Assembly: GCA_016179765.1 (NCBI GenBank)
Contig: JACPCL010000034.1
Coordinates: forward strand, 1 to 64,000
Length of the DNA stretch: 64,000 nt
Reading direction: 5' to 3'
DNA from: Chloroflexota bacterium
GTDB lineage: Bacteria; Chloroflexota; Dehalococcoidia; Lucifugimonadales; JACPCL1
Below the pieces are notes generated by a model. It saw nothing but the letters and a program-made list of their open reading frames with translations, ran no database searches and was not told where the DNA came from. This document shows, in pieces, positions 49,497-59,721 of this stretch; the stretch's first letter is position 1; every line of letters starts with the position of its first letter. Position numbers and translations under genes: made by a program.

Positions 49497-50660
49497 ATGA
49501 AGCTTCACGAGTACCAGTCCAAAGCCCTCCTCTCCATGTACGGCATGCTGGTGCCGCGCGGCGGCCTGGCCGCCACGCCCCAGGAGGCGCGCCAGGTGGC
49601 CGAACGCCTGGCCGGCCCCTGCGTCGTGAAGGCCCAGGTGTACGCAGGCGGCCGCGCCAGGGCCGGCGGCATCCGCATGGCCGGTGCGCCCCAGGAGGCG
49701 GAGCAGCACGCCACAGCCCTCCTGGGCAGCCGCCTGGTGACGTCCCAGACCGGCCCCGAGGGTGTGCCCGTCCACCGCGTCCTGGTGGAGGAGGCCCTGG
49801 AGGTGGAGCGGGAGCTGTACCTTGGCATCGTCATAGATGGCGGCGCGGAGTCCGTTGTCGTCATGGCCAGCCGCGCTGGCGGCACGGACATTGAAGCCGT
49901 CGCCCGGGAGCACCCCGAGCTCATTCTCAGGCAGGTCGTGGACCCCGTCGTCGGCTTCCAGGCCTTCCAGGGCCGCCGCCTCGCCATTGACATGGGCCTG
50001 CCCGCCTCCCTCGCTCGTTCCCTGGCCGCCCAGATGGTCGCCCTGTACGAGGTCTTCATCGCCAAGGACTGCTCCCTGGCGGAAATCAACCCCCTGGTCA
50101 TCACCAGGGATGGGCGCATCGTGGCCCTGGACGCCAAGCTGAACGTGGACGACGACGCCCTCTTCCGCCACGAAGACCTGGCCGCCCTGCGGGACTGGAG
50201 CCAGTTTGACCCCTTGGAAGCCAGGGCAGGCCAGGCGGGCATCGCCTATGTCAAGCTGGATGGCGATGTGGGCTGCCTGATGAACGGCGCGGGCATGGCC
50301 ATGGCCACCATGGACGCCATCCAAGCGTCGGGCCTCTCCCCTGCCAACTTCCTGGACGTGGGCGGCGCCGCCGACCCCAACCGTGTCGCCACAGCCATGG
50401 GCATCCTGCTGGAAGACCCAGCCGTGAAGCGCGTGCTCGTCAACGTCTTTGGCGGCATCGCCCGCTGCGACGACATCGCCCGCGGCATTCTTCAGGCCTT
50501 TCAACCCGGCCAGCGGGCCATCCCCATGGTCGTCCGGCTGCTGGGCGCCAACCTGCAGGAGGGCCTTGCCCTCTTCCGCGCCTCCGGCCTCAACGTCACC
50601 TTCGCCGCCAGCCTCCTGGACGCCATCCAGGCACTGCGTGAACTGTCCAATGCCCAGTAG
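49497..50660 (+). CDS. sucC: Succinate(or malate)-CoA ligase beta subunit
   Basis: 387 residues. ATP-grasp domain: MKLHEYQSKALLSMYGMLVPRGGLA, CVVKAQVYAGGRARAGGIRMA, EEALEVERELYLGIVID. CoA-ligase domain: AEINPLVITRDGRIVALDAKLNVDDDALFRH, GDVGCLMNGAGMAMATMDAI, NFLDVGGAADPNRVATAM and NVFGGIARCDDIARGI. With the alpha subunit at 50887 it makes succinyl-CoA (or malyl-CoA) from the acid and ATP. MtkA of malate-CoA ligase has the same architecture, and CitE-like genes are nearby, so either is possible. The gene begins ten bases after tRNA-Ser. Confidence 0.92.
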   Translation: MKLHEYQSKALLSMYGMLVPRGGLAATPQEARQVAERLAGPCVVKAQVYAGGRARAGGIRMAGAPQEAEQHATALLGSRLVTSQTGPEGVPVHRVLVEEALEVERELYLGIVIDGGAESVVVMASRAGGTDIEAVAREHPELILRQVVDPVVGFQAFQGRRLAIDMGLPASLARSLAAQMVALYEVFIAKDCSLAEINPLVITRDGRIVALDAKLNVDDDALFRHEDLAALRDWSQFDPLEARAGQAGIAYVKLDGDVGCLMNGAGMAMATMDAIQASGLSPANFLDVGGAADPNRVATAMGILLEDPAVKRVLVNVFGGIARCDDIARGILQAFQPGQRAIPMVVRLLGANLQEGLALFRASGLNVTFAASLLDAIQALRELSNAQ

Positions 50661-50878
50661 GAAGGTACAGGGAACCTGGGTTCCCTGCGGGGTTTGGGGT
50701 ATCCCCAAAAGACATAAAAGGGAGAGACGGCCAAGGGGTCTGCCTGAGTAGGAAGGTTCAAGAAACCGAAGCCTGTCCTTGAGCGCAGCGAAGGATTTCT
50801 TGCCGGGGTCACAGGGGTGTCCCCTGAATCTCTTCCTTCCCCCTTCCCTTCAGGGAAGGGGGCCAGGGGGTTAGGTCA
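50661..50878. repeat. Repeat cluster between sucC and sucD
   Basis: Contains AAGGTACAGGGAACCTGGGTTCCC (a hairpin), CCTGTCCTTGAGCGCAGCGAAGG, GGTCACAGGGGTGTCCCCTGA and CCCCCTTCCCTTCAGGGAAGGGGG (a near-perfect hairpin at about 50839-50862). No open frame of interest. The insertion separates two genes that are normally adjacent or overlapping. Confidence 0.7.
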
Positions 50879-50886
50879 ACATCTCC

Positions 50887-51765
<879 letters not shown>

Positions 51766-51886
51766 ACCGCCACCCCTTCTCCCTTGAGGGGAGAAGGTTG
51801 GAGCCTGCCCTTGAGTCCGCCACAGGCGGACGAAGGGATGAGGGTGATCGCCCGCAGTTTGATGCACAGGCCGAGGAGGTGTTGTG

Positions 51887-51985
51887 ATGAAAACACAGAA
51901 GGTGACGGTTGTCCTCTATCCAGAAGAAGGCGGTGGATACACAGCATTCCTGCCGCTTTTCCCTCCCTGCACTACCCAAGGAGAG
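51887..51985 (+). pseudogene. HicB-like antitoxin N-terminal fragment
   Basis: The ATG at 51887 is seven bases after GAGGAGG. Translation MKTQKVTVVLYPEEGGGYTA continues FLPLFPPCTTQGE, the first half of HicB-type (UPF0150) antitoxins (GGYtAf.P..Pgc.tqG). Similarity ends at about 51985, where the 3' end of a minus-strand membrane protein gene begins. Broken by that junction. Confidence 0.5.
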
Positions 51986-52740
51986 CGTGGAGGGCAGCCG
52001 CCACGTACCCAAACGACCATAGGAATAATGAGCAGGACGGTGCCGAGCACCAGGACGACTGCTGGTGGGGCTGACCATTCCCAGTCAGTCAATGCGTGAA
52101 TAAACATCGCCAGGCATGCGTAGGCAGTTGATACGACAGCGGCAATCCACAGAATAATAAGAAACCATTCCGCCGTCAGGCAGAGTGTGCGTTGCCGCTT
52201 GCGGCTGGCGGCCATTCCAGAAAGCTCCCAAGCAAGGCAGACCCATGTCGCAATGGTAATGATCAGAACCGTGATAATCAAGAACGAGGGCCAACCAGAA
52301 GCAAACGTGATCTCTCGCCACGGTAACTCGCCCCCGGGGAGTGGGCCGTTGTTCCACAGAATCGCCCCTGCGTGAAACGGGTCGCTTCCGTTACCCCCGC
52401 CTACGGATCCAGTAATCCCGATCTTAACCAGGTCCCATAAGAATCCCACTTGATGCAGGGTCCCTGCGGCAAGCGATGTGCCAAGCCAGTATGGCTTGCG
52501 CCATTTGCGAAAGGCTAAGAGCAGCACCACTGTCACATAGAAGAGATAAGCTGTACCGCTTAATGCAAATATGACCCATTCCCCAGTCGTTTCCAGATCC
52601 TGTGGGTTTGCTCCGTTCATATTGATGACAGCGCCGTGTCCAAACAACGCTCCGCCAAAGCCATGCATCAACTCGTGCGCCAGTACCAGCGGCACGACTG
52701 CGAGGAGGGCATATAAGCCAGTCAATCGGAGATTTGCCAT
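51916..52740 (-). CDS. Membrane protein with HELMH metal motif (M50-like)
   Basis: About 274 residues from the ATG at 52740. The first helix contains LAVVPLVLAHELMHGFGGALFGHGA, with an HExxH zinc-type motif inside the membrane, as in site-2 (M50) proteases and DUF3267 proteins. About six helices follow: ALSGTAYLFYVTVVLLLAF, WPSFLIITVLIITIATWVCLAW, WFLIILWIAAVVSTAYACLAMF, VVLVLGTVLLIIPMVVWV. A third acidic ligand is not obvious. The last 25 residues (GGCPPRSPWVVQGG...) read through the hicB fragment and are not native. It may cleave within the membrane, or be inactive. Confidence 0.6.
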   Translation of the reverse strand: MANLRLTGLYALLAVVPLVLAHELMHGFGGALFGHGAVINMNGANPQDLETTGEWVIFALSGTAYLFYVTVVLLLAFRKWRKPYWLGTSLAAGTLHQVGFLWDLVKIGITGSVGGGNGSDPFHAGAILWNNGPLPGGELPWREITFASGWPSFLIITVLIITIATWVCLAWELSGMAASRKRQRTLCLTAEWFLIILWIAAVVSTAYACLAMFIHALTDWEWSAPPAVVLVLGTVLLIIPMVVWVRGGCPPRSPWVVQGGKSGRNAVYPPPSSG

Positions 52741-53089
52741 TTTCGCCAGTCCACCATACGGGACTCGTCCAGTGCGTTGCCTCTCGTTGGCCCGGGCAAC
52801 CTGGGCTGGCAGACTGCCATCTCCCACTTCCCCATTCGCCCCTTCGCAGGCTATCCTCAGGCCATGACCACATCCGTCCACACCCTGCCAGCCGCTTCTC
52901 GCCCAGGCAGGCGATTCGTTTCCTCAAAAAAGAAAAAGAATCCCGCCCGCCAGAGGCGGAGCAGACGTCGCCCGTCCACTTTGGCCAGCCCCGGGAAGGA
53001 TCAATCAGAGGCCTCCTAGCTGTAACCTTCGCATGTGCTATCTGGGCCACACCAAAATGCGAGAATATAATCAGTCTACAGGCAGACAA
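52741..53089. other. Gap with no supported gene
   Basis: About 350 bp with no gene. An A-rich tract (TTTCCTCAAAAAAGAAAAAG) at 52918-52937 and a TTATATTC near 53068 on the minus side are the only notable marks. It may hold the promoter of the HELMH gene. Confidence 0.4.
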
Positions 53090-53650
53090 TCAAACCCCCA
53101 CCACCGCCCCTAGCCTCCCCACCGCCTCCCTCCAGAACGCCTTGGCCTGCTCCGCCGCCTCCGCCGTCGGCAGCTTGCTCTGCTGCACCGTCATCTGGGC
53201 TTTGCCTTCGCCCCGGGCGTACAGGTTCACCTCCACCCGCGTGCCGTCCAGCCACGCAATACGCAGGGACTTGCCCGGCGTCGCCCTCGTCACCGTGAAC
53301 TCCGCCTCGGGCAGCCAGCGGCGGCGCACCTCCCCCTCCTGCCAGGCGTTGAACAGGGCGCCCACCGGGGCGGCAAAGGTCTTGCTCACACTGACCTGGT
53401 ATCCCTCCGGCATCTGGTGCAGCGCCCTGCGGCCAAGCTCCTTCTCGTAGGTGTTTGTCACCATCTGCTGCCACCAGGGGCCAACGCCGTGCTTCTGGGC
53501 CAGGTACGCCACGATCTCCTGGTGCGTCATCCTCTCTGCGCCCGCACCGTTCAGCACGGCGAACCACTCCGGCCAGGTCTTGCCCGTCTTTGCCTTTACC
53601 GCCGCATCGCTCATACGCTTGCCAGCACTCGCGTTGGCCGTCTTCGCCAT
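53090..53650 (-). CDS. DUF4287 plus SRPBCC (AHSA1-type) protein
   Basis: About 186 residues from the ATG at 53650, seven bases after GGAGG; a longer reading to 53950 is not used. N-terminal domain (about 10-80): MSDAAVKAKTGKTWPEWFAVLNGAGAERMTHQEIVAYLAQKHGVGPWWQQMVTNTYEKELG, the DUF4287 pattern. C-terminal domain: VSVSKTFAAPVGALFNAWQEGEVRRRWLPEAEFTVTRATPGKSLRIAWLDGTRVEVNLYARGEGKAQMTVQQSKL, an SRPBCC/AHSA1 hydrophobic pocket. The function is not known. Divergent from the FeS reductase at 53862. Confidence 0.82.
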   Translation of the reverse strand: MAKTANASAGKRMSDAAVKAKTGKTWPEWFAVLNGAGAERMTHQEIVAYLAQKHGVGPWWQQMVTNTYEKELGRRALHQMPEGYQVSVSKTFAAPVGALFNAWQEGEVRRRWLPEAEFTVTRATPGKSLRIAWLDGTRVEVNLYARGEGKAQMTVQQSKLPTAEAAEQAKAFWREAVGRLGAVVGV

Positions 53651-53861
53651 AGCTTCGCCTCCAGAACCCATTCTCTGTGCGTCCCATGCTACCATATCCC
53701 CTGCAAGGCTTTCCCTACCGTCCAGGCACCCCTTTCTTCTGCTAGGCCAAAGGAAATCGCCCTTCTTGGCCCTCAGCGGTTCCCTATGGCGCGCCTCCCT
53801 GTGGTACACTAGCGCCGCTACACGCCCCCTTAAGGCAGACCAGTGCAGGGAGAGCGCCCCT

Positions 53862-55994
53862 ATGTCGCCAACGCAGCCCATTCTGACCCTCGCCTCCAGC
53901 CTGCTTGCCAAAGCCCCCGATATGCCCGGCCGCGAAGACTTCTGGAACATCGGCTACCCCCTGTTCGGTGTCGCCGCCTACCTCTTCTTCCTCATCCTGC
54001 CCATGGCCATCGGCCTTGCCATTTACAAGCGATACCGCATCTGGCGGCTCGGCAGACCCATGCCCGACCTGGGCCCCTGGGGGCCGCGCATCAAGCGGGC
54101 CATAGGCCTGCTCAGTCGGGATGTCCTGGCCCACCACCGCTTCATCAAGCGGGAAGTGTACCCCGGCATCATGCACTTCTTCCTCTTCTGGGGCCTGACT
54201 GTGCTGCTCATCGCCACCACCGTCAGCGGCCTGGAGTTCTGGTCCCACAAATACCTCTCCTTCAACCTGCCCACCACACCCTTCCGAGTCCAGGCCGACT
54301 TCCTCTGGGACGTCTTCGGCGGCGGCTTTGTGCTGGCCGGCCTGGCCATGGCCGCTATCCGGCGCTACTTCATCAGGCCCAAGCGCCTCACCACCTTTGC
54401 GGACGACACCGTCTTCCTGGGGCTCCTAGCCATTCTGGTCCTCACCGGCTTCACGGTGGAGGGTTTACGCATCGCCGGCAGCCTGGCGGAAGGCAGCATG
54501 GACTGGGCCGAGCGAGCCGCTCCCATTGGGTGGCTCTTCTCCCGCGCCTTCACCGGCATGGACCGGCACGCCATCGGCATCGCCCACGCCATCCTTTGGT
54601 GGACGCACATCTACTTCTTCATGACCATCCTCGTGTACGTGGCCACTCGGTTCAGCAAGATAAGCCACATCTTCCTCAGCCCCGCTAACATCCTCCTGCG
54701 ATCGGACCGCCCCCTGGGGGCGCTGCGGCCCATGGGAGACCTGGAGAAGCTGGAGCGGTTTGGCGCTTCTGATCTGCCCGACTTCACCTGGAAGCAGCTC
54801 CTGGACTTTGACGCCTGCACCAACTGCGGACGCTGCCAGGACAACTGCCCCGCCTATCTGAGCGGTAAGGAGCTTTCGCCCCGCAAGCTCATCCAGGACC
54901 TCCGCGCCTACTCCTCCTACCGTGGTCCCCAGCTCCTGGCCGCCAGGGCCGCCGGGCAGGAAGCGCCCCCGCCGGACAAGGCCATGATCGCAGACTTCGT
55001 CGGCACGACGCCCGTGTGGGACTGCGTTACCTGCCGCGCCTGCATGGAGGCCTGCCCCGTTTACATTGAGCACATTGACAGCATCGTGGACATGCGCCGC
55101 CACCTGGTCATGGAGCAGGCCGCCATGCCCGAGGGCGCCCAGGGCGTGCTAGAGAGTATGGAGCGGCGCGGCCACCCCTGGCGCGGCGCCCAGGCCACCC
55201 GCACCGACTGGATGGACGGCACGGATGTGAAGACCCTGGCCGATGACGCAGACGTGGAGGTGCTCCTGTGGGTGGGCTGCACGCCCGCCCTGAACGTCCA
55301 GAACCAGCGTGTGCCCCGCGCCATGGCCTCCCTCTTGAAGGTGGCGGGCGTCAAGTTCGGCGTCTTGGGCAACGAAGAGACCTGCACCGGAGACCCGGCC
55401 CGCCGCCTGGGCAACGAGCTCCTCTTCCAGATGATGGCCCAGCAGAACATCCAGACCTTCAAGAGCTACAACGTCAAGAAGGTCATCACCCTGTGCCCCC
55501 ACTGCTTTAACGCCATCAAGAACGACTATCCCCAGCTTGGCAGCAACGTGGAGGTCGTCCACTACACCGAGTTCGTTGACCAACTCATCAAAGAGGGCCG
55601 CCTCAAGCCTGTCAAGTCCGTCAACATAGAGATGACCTACCACGACTCCTGCTACCTGGGACGCCACAACCGCGTCTTTGACGCCCCGCGCAGCATCGCC
55701 AGGGCCATCCCCGGCCTGACCCTGCACGAGATGGACCGCCGCCGCGAGCACGGCTTCTGCTGCGGCGCCGGCGCCGGCCACATGTGGATGGAGGACAGCG
55801 GCGGCCAGCGCATCAACCACATGCGCACCGACCAGTTCCTGGAGACCAAGGGCAACACCCTCGGCGTCTCATGCCCCTTCTGCCTGCAGATGTTCCAGGA
55901 AGGCATCGCCTCCAAAGGCGTCGCCGAGACCAAGCAGACCAAAGACCTCCTGGAGGTGGTGGTGGAAAGCGTGGGCGTGGAGCCAGGGACCTAG
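53862..55994 (+). CDS. Membrane-bound FeS reductase, CCG-domain type
   Basis: 710 residues from the ATG at 53862, nine bases after GGGAG. An N-terminal membrane part of about six helices (YPLFGVAAYLFFLILPMAIGLAIYKRY; MHFFLFWGLTVLLIATTVSG; FVLAGLAMAAIRRYF; VFLGLLAILVLTGFTV; AHAILWWTHIYFFMTILVYVA) resembles the NarI-type haem b subunit. Two [4Fe-4S] clusters lie at C319-C331 (CTNCGRCQDNCPAY) and C388-C400 (CVTCRACMEACPVY). Two CCG-like domains follow (EETCTGDPARRLGNE; GFCCGAGAGHMWME). It probably passes electrons from a flavoprotein or acyl-CoA oxidation into quinone. Followed by an MFS gene 11 bases later. Confidence 0.9.
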   Translation: MSPTQPILTLASSLLAKAPDMPGREDFWNIGYPLFGVAAYLFFLILPMAIGLAIYKRYRIWRLGRPMPDLGPWGPRIKRAIGLLSRDVLAHHRFIKREVYPGIMHFFLFWGLTVLLIATTVSGLEFWSHKYLSFNLPTTPFRVQADFLWDVFGGGFVLAGLAMAAIRRYFIRPKRLTTFADDTVFLGLLAILVLTGFTVEGLRIAGSLAEGSMDWAERAAPIGWLFSRAFTGMDRHAIGIAHAILWWTHIYFFMTILVYVATRFSKISHIFLSPANILLRSDRPLGALRPMGDLEKLERFGASDLPDFTWKQLLDFDACTNCGRCQDNCPAYLSGKELSPRKLIQDLRAYSSYRGPQLLAARAAGQEAPPPDKAMIADFVGTTPVWDCVTCRACMEACPVYIEHIDSIVDMRRHLVMEQAAMPEGAQGVLESMERRGHPWRGAQATRTDWMDGTDVKTLADDADVEVLLWVGCTPALNVQNQRVPRAMASLLKVAGVKFGVLGNEETCTGDPARRLGNELLFQMMAQQNIQTFKSYNVKKVITLCPHCFNAIKNDYPQLGSNVEVVHYTEFVDQLIKEGRLKPVKSVNIEMTYHDSCYLGRHNRVFDAPRSIARAIPGLTLHEMDRRREHGFCCGAGAGHMWMEDSGGQRINHMRTDQFLETKGNTLGVSCPFCLQMFQEGIASKGVAETKQTKDLLEVVVESVGVEPGT

Positions 55995-56004
55995 AGGCCA
56001 GCCG

Positions 56005-57393
56005 TTGAGCAGAGTGACAAAAAAGGGACGGCCCTCTCTCCCAACCGAATCCCAGACGGCCACAGAGGCGCGGCCCATCCGGTTCCTTGGGATATGGCGA
56101 ATCCCCTTCTTCTACGGCTGGGTCATCGTCGCCGTCGTCTTTGTGGCTGAGTTTGTGGCTTCCGGTGTCGGCGGGTTTGTTACCCCCCTCTTTTTCAAGC
56201 CCCTGACTGAGGAGTTCGGCTGGTCCTTGACCCTTTTGACGGGGGCGGTAACCGCCCAGACCATCGCCTACAGCGCCATCTCTCCCTTCCTGGGCCCCAT
56301 CCTTGACCGTTTTGGTGCGCGGCCCGTCATGCTGTTTGGCGCAGTGTTCGCTGGCCTTGGCCTGGTCCTGCTCACTCGTATCACGCAGGTCTGGCAGTTC
56401 TGGATCCTCTACGCAGCCGTGGGGGCGCTGGGGCTTCACGAAATGGGTGGGTTCACCGGTCCCGTCCTGGTCACCAAGTGGTTTGTACGTCTGCGGGGCA
56501 GGGCAATGGCCCTGGCCACCCTGGGGACTACCGTGGGGGGCATGGTCATGGCCCCTGTCCTGGGCTTTCTCATCACCGCCCTGGGATGGCGCGATGCGTG
56601 GGGAGTCATGGGCCTGGGTGTGCTAGTGATCATGGTCCCCCTTGTCCTCTTGTTCACGCGGAACCAGCCCGAGGATATGGGACTTCAGCCCGATGGTGAC
56701 CGGACCGATGCGTCACCCTCCAGGGAGAAGGAGGAAACGGTGCAGCGCCGGGCCAAGGATGAGACCTCCTGGACGCTCAAGGAGGCCCTGCGGACGAGGT
56801 CGCTGTGGTTGCTTATCATCGCTCTGAACCTGGTGCACCTCTCCGCCAGCGTCATCGTCCTTCACCTCATCCCTTTCCTCACCCTCCAGGAAGGGGTGTC
56901 CGCACAAGCTGCCAGCCTTGTCCTTACCATGCGCCTCGCCGCCTCCTCCCTCTCCAGGCTGTTGTGGGGCTTTGCGGCGGAGCGGCTCCCCATGAATCTC
57001 TGTCTGGCTATCGCCTTCCTCTCCAGGGCATCCCACCCCCTGGCCTTGGCCCTCCTCCCCTACCCGGTCAATGTGATCGTCGTCATTGCCACAAGCATCA
57101 CCGGTGGAGGGTTCCAGGTGCTTCAGCCCTTGGCCTTTGCCAACTACTTTGGCCGGCGTTACACCGGCGCTATCCAGGGGGCCACCCGGCCTTTCCTCAC
57201 CGTCTCCTCCCTCGTGGGGCCCCTGTTCATTTCCATCGTTTTTGACATCACCGGCACTTTTGACCTGGCCTTCCTCGTTGCCGGAAGCCTGGGTGTAGTG
57301 AGCGCAGGTGTAGCGCTCTTCGCAACCCCACCGCGCAAAAGGAGCAGCGAAGGCAGCGGAGCAACCCAGGATGAACGCATCAGTGCGCCCTGA
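56005..57393 (+). CDS. MFS transporter (OFA/monocarboxylate-type)
   Basis: 462 residues with about 12 membrane helices in two halves joined by a charged loop (about 230-255: DGDRTDASPSREKEETVQRR). The first half has FFYGWVIVAVVFVAEFVASGVGGFVTPLFFKPLTEEFGWS and GPILDRFGARPVMLFG (the MFS motif A region); the second has SLVLTMRLAASSLSRLLWGFAAERLP. The form resembles oxalate/formate or monocarboxylate carriers. TTG start at 56005, seven bases after GAGG. Its last 14 bases overlap the convergent beta-propeller gene. Confidence 0.85.
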   Translation: MSRVTKKGRPSLPTESQTATEARPIRFLGIWRIPFFYGWVIVAVVFVAEFVASGVGGFVTPLFFKPLTEEFGWSLTLLTGAVTAQTIAYSAISPFLGPILDRFGARPVMLFGAVFAGLGLVLLTRITQVWQFWILYAAVGALGLHEMGGFTGPVLVTKWFVRLRGRAMALATLGTTVGGMVMAPVLGFLITALGWRDAWGVMGLGVLVIMVPLVLLFTRNQPEDMGLQPDGDRTDASPSREKEETVQRRAKDETSWTLKEALRTRSLWLLIIALNLVHLSASVIVLHLIPFLTLQEGVSAQAASLVLTMRLAASSLSRLLWGFAAERLPMNLCLAIAFLSRASHPLALALLPYPVNVIVVIATSITGGGFQVLQPLAFANYFGRRYTGAIQGATRPFLTVSSLVGPLFISIVFDITGTFDLAFLVAGSLGVVSAGVALFATPPRKRSSEGSGATQDERISAP

Positions 57394-58336
57394 CCAACTT
57401 CTGCAGGCTGCGGACATTCGGGGGAGGCTCCTCAAAGTGGCTGATGGCCGTGGCGGCGACCTCTCCCACATAAATGTTTCTGTGGGAATCAAGGCAGAGG
57501 CCATGGGGGGCCACAAACTGCCCAACGCCGAGTCCAGACCCCAGGTGCCCTATACGCGCCAGGCGTTCACCTTTGGTATTCATGACCGTGATCCGCGGCC
57601 CAATGTTGGGTTGGTATCTGTTCACCGCCATGGCTGACCCCAGCTCACCTATGTAAATGTGCTGCTCCTCAGTGATAAAAAGGGCGCACGGCCGGTGCAG
57701 GTTGTTCCACTGCGTCTCAAACCTACCCTTGGAATCAAATATCTGCACCCTATGGCTCTCCCGGTCAGCGACGTAGACGTAGCCATCCCTGTCCGTCACG
57801 ATGTTGTGAGGGATGTTGAACTCGCCAGGTTCGGTGCCAGGGCCGCCCCAGGAGAACAGGAGTCTCCCATCAGGCGTGTACTTGTGGACTCGGGAGTTCC
57901 CGTACCCATCGGATACGTAGAGGTCGCCAGACTTGGGGTCTAGCGCCACGTGGGTGCAGCGGTTGAACGGCTGTCCGCTCTGGTATTCAGCGGCTTTGCC
58001 AGGCACGCCCAGCGTCATCAGCACCTTGCCGTCAAGGGTGCATTGACGCACGGTGTGGTCTCCGTCGTCGGTGCAGTACAAGGTATCGTTGGGCCCCACA
58101 CTGAGGCCGTGGGCCCTGGTAAAGATGCCTTCCCCCCACGAGCGAAGAAAACGGCCTTCACTGTCAAACACGACCATGGGGTGTGGCCCGCGGTTGAAAA
58201 CGTAGACGCGGTCTTTGGAGTCAACAGCTACGGCAGCGACCTCCCGCCAGCCGTATCCGGGTGGCAGCGTCTCCCAGTTGACAGCCACGTGATAGGCAAA
58301 ACTTCCCTCGCCAAGGATGATCGTGCTCTTATTCAT
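57380..58336 (-). CDS. NHL-repeat six-bladed beta-propeller protein
   Basis: About 318 residues from the ATG at 58336, eight bases after AAGGAGG. Repeated NHL-type blades: VAVDSKDRVYVFNRGPHPMVVFDSEGRFLRSWG, LSVGPNDTLYCTDDGDHTVRQCTLDGKVLMTLG, VALDPKSGDLYVSDGYGNSRVHKYTPDGRLLFSWG, IVTDRDGYVYVADRESHRVQIFDSKGRFETQW, and two further ones. It resembles peptidyl-alpha-hydroxyglycine lyase-like propellers. There is no signal peptide, so it is cytoplasmic or exported by another route. The function is unknown. Divergent from the CoA-transferase at 58521. Confidence 0.85.
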   Translation of the reverse strand: MNKSTIILGEGSFAYHVAVNWETLPPGYGWREVAAVAVDSKDRVYVFNRGPHPMVVFDSEGRFLRSWGEGIFTRAHGLSVGPNDTLYCTDDGDHTVRQCTLDGKVLMTLGVPGKAAEYQSGQPFNRCTHVALDPKSGDLYVSDGYGNSRVHKYTPDGRLLFSWGGPGTEPGEFNIPHNIVTDRDGYVYVADRESHRVQIFDSKGRFETQWNNLHRPCALFITEEQHIYIGELGSAMAVNRYQPNIGPRITVMNTKGERLARIGHLGSGLGVGQFVAPHGLCLDSHRNIYVGEVAATAISHFEEPPPNVRSLQKLVRAH

Positions 58337-58520
58337 GGGACGAGCCTCCTTCTGTCGGCCACGCAAGGTAACGCCGTATTCTACCAGTCCACTCTTGAAC
58401 GGGATAGCGTGCGTAGATTCAGCAACTCACTCGGTGATGTAAAACCCCAAATCTCGCTCAACAAGCCCTCATGCGGTATCCTTAGCGCCGCGGGAATGCA
58501 CCTCAATCCAGGAGTTGTCC

Positions 58521-59711
58521 ATGACGCTGCCTCTTTCAGACATCAAAGTCCTTGACTTCTGCCAGGTGTTTGCTGGCCCCATGGCTACTATGCTTCTGGC
58601 CGACCAGGGGGCCGATGTCATCAAGGTGGAAACGCCTGAAGGCGATACCTCTCGAAACTTCGTCCCCATCCCCAACACCCCTGGCTTCAGCAGGGGATAT
58701 CTGGCTTTCAACCACAACAAGCGCAATATGGTGCTGGACTTGACCAAACCCCAAAGCCGTGACGTGTTGCATCGCCTTGTTCAATGGGCCGACGTCGCCG
58801 CCTGCAACCTTCGGGTCAGCGTTCCAGAACGCCTGGGCATCGCCTATGAGCAGCTCGCCCCAGTCAACCCAAGGTTGATCTACGCCTCCATCACCGCCTA
58901 CGGGGAGAAGGGCCCAGACGCCACGCTGCCTGGCTACGACCTGGTCGTGCAGGCCAAGTCCGGCATCACCGCCTCCCGACGGCTCCCCGATGGGACGCCC
59001 GTCGGCTCCAACATCTTCTATGCTGATATGGCGGGCGCCATGCTCACCGCCTATGGCGTCATGCTGGCACTCAAGGAGCGGGAGCGGACAGGGCAGGGCC
59101 AGAAGGTAGAGGTAAACCTGCTGCACACATACCTCGCCCTCCAAACCGTCCAGATGGTGCGAACCCCCAACTACAACCCACCCCAGCAGGGCCGCCGGCC
59201 CTCGGCCCTCGTCTCACCCTATAAGGCCATTGACGGCCACTGGCTCCACGTCCACGCAGCCACGGAGAGGCAGTGGCGCAACCTCTGCCGCGCTCTGGGC
59301 CTTTCCCACCTCCTGGAAGACCCCGAGTTCTCCACCCAGCAGAAGCGCGCAGACCACGCGGAAGCCCTCCACGAACTCCTGACAAGCCTCATTGCCTCCA
59401 AGCCGGCAAGGGAGTGGGAAGCCATCCTCAAGGCCAACAATGCCCCCTGTAGCGTGGTTCAGGAGCCGGACGACGTGTGGAGCGACCCTCAAGTCCTTGC
59501 CAATGACATGGTGACGCAGTTTGAGCAGCCAGGGGTGGGGCAGGTCTCCGCCGTCAACCTCCCGGTACGCCTTTCCTCCACACCACAAGATGGCTGGCTG
59601 CGCATGCCTGCGGCCCTTATGGGCCAGCACACCGTCCAGGTCTTGAGCGAGCTTGGCTACAGCGAGGAGGAGATCGCAAGGATGCGGGCCCAAGGCGTCC
59701 TGGGAGGCTAA
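58521..59711 (+). CDS. CaiB/BaiF family III CoA-transferase
   Basis: 396 residues from the ATG at 58521, six bases after AGGAG. Shows DIKVLDFCQVFAGPMATMLLADQGADVIKVETPEGD, FNHNKRNMVLDLTKPQSR, AYGEKGPDATLPGYD, and the catalytic Asp169 in IFYADMAGAM, 21 residues before the TG of TGQGQKVEV. This Asp has the same residue number as in well-known family members such as formyl-CoA transferase. It converges with lutCBA on the other strand. The C-terminus has PAALMGQHTVQVLSELGYSEEEI. Confidence 0.92.
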   Translation: MTLPLSDIKVLDFCQVFAGPMATMLLADQGADVIKVETPEGDTSRNFVPIPNTPGFSRGYLAFNHNKRNMVLDLTKPQSRDVLHRLVQWADVAACNLRVSVPERLGIAYEQLAPVNPRLIYASITAYGEKGPDATLPGYDLVVQAKSGITASRRLPDGTPVGSNIFYADMAGAMLTAYGVMLALKERERTGQGQKVEVNLLHTYLALQTVQMVRTPNYNPPQQGRRPSALVSPYKAIDGHWLHVHAATERQWRNLCRALGLSHLLEDPEFSTQQKRADHAEALHELLTSLIASKPAREWEAILKANNAPCSVVQEPDDVWSDPQVLANDMVTQFEQPGVGQVSAVNLPVRLSSTPQDGWLRMPAALMGQHTVQVLSELGYSEEEIARMRAQGVLGG

Positions 59712-59721
59712 CCCCCTTCAC

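Noticed and set aside
49365-50708. A 447-codon minus-strand frame opposite sucC and the tRNA.
   Set aside because: It covers a clear SucC protein and a tRNA on the other strand; its composition is the Gly/His/Val-rich type typical of antisense frames.
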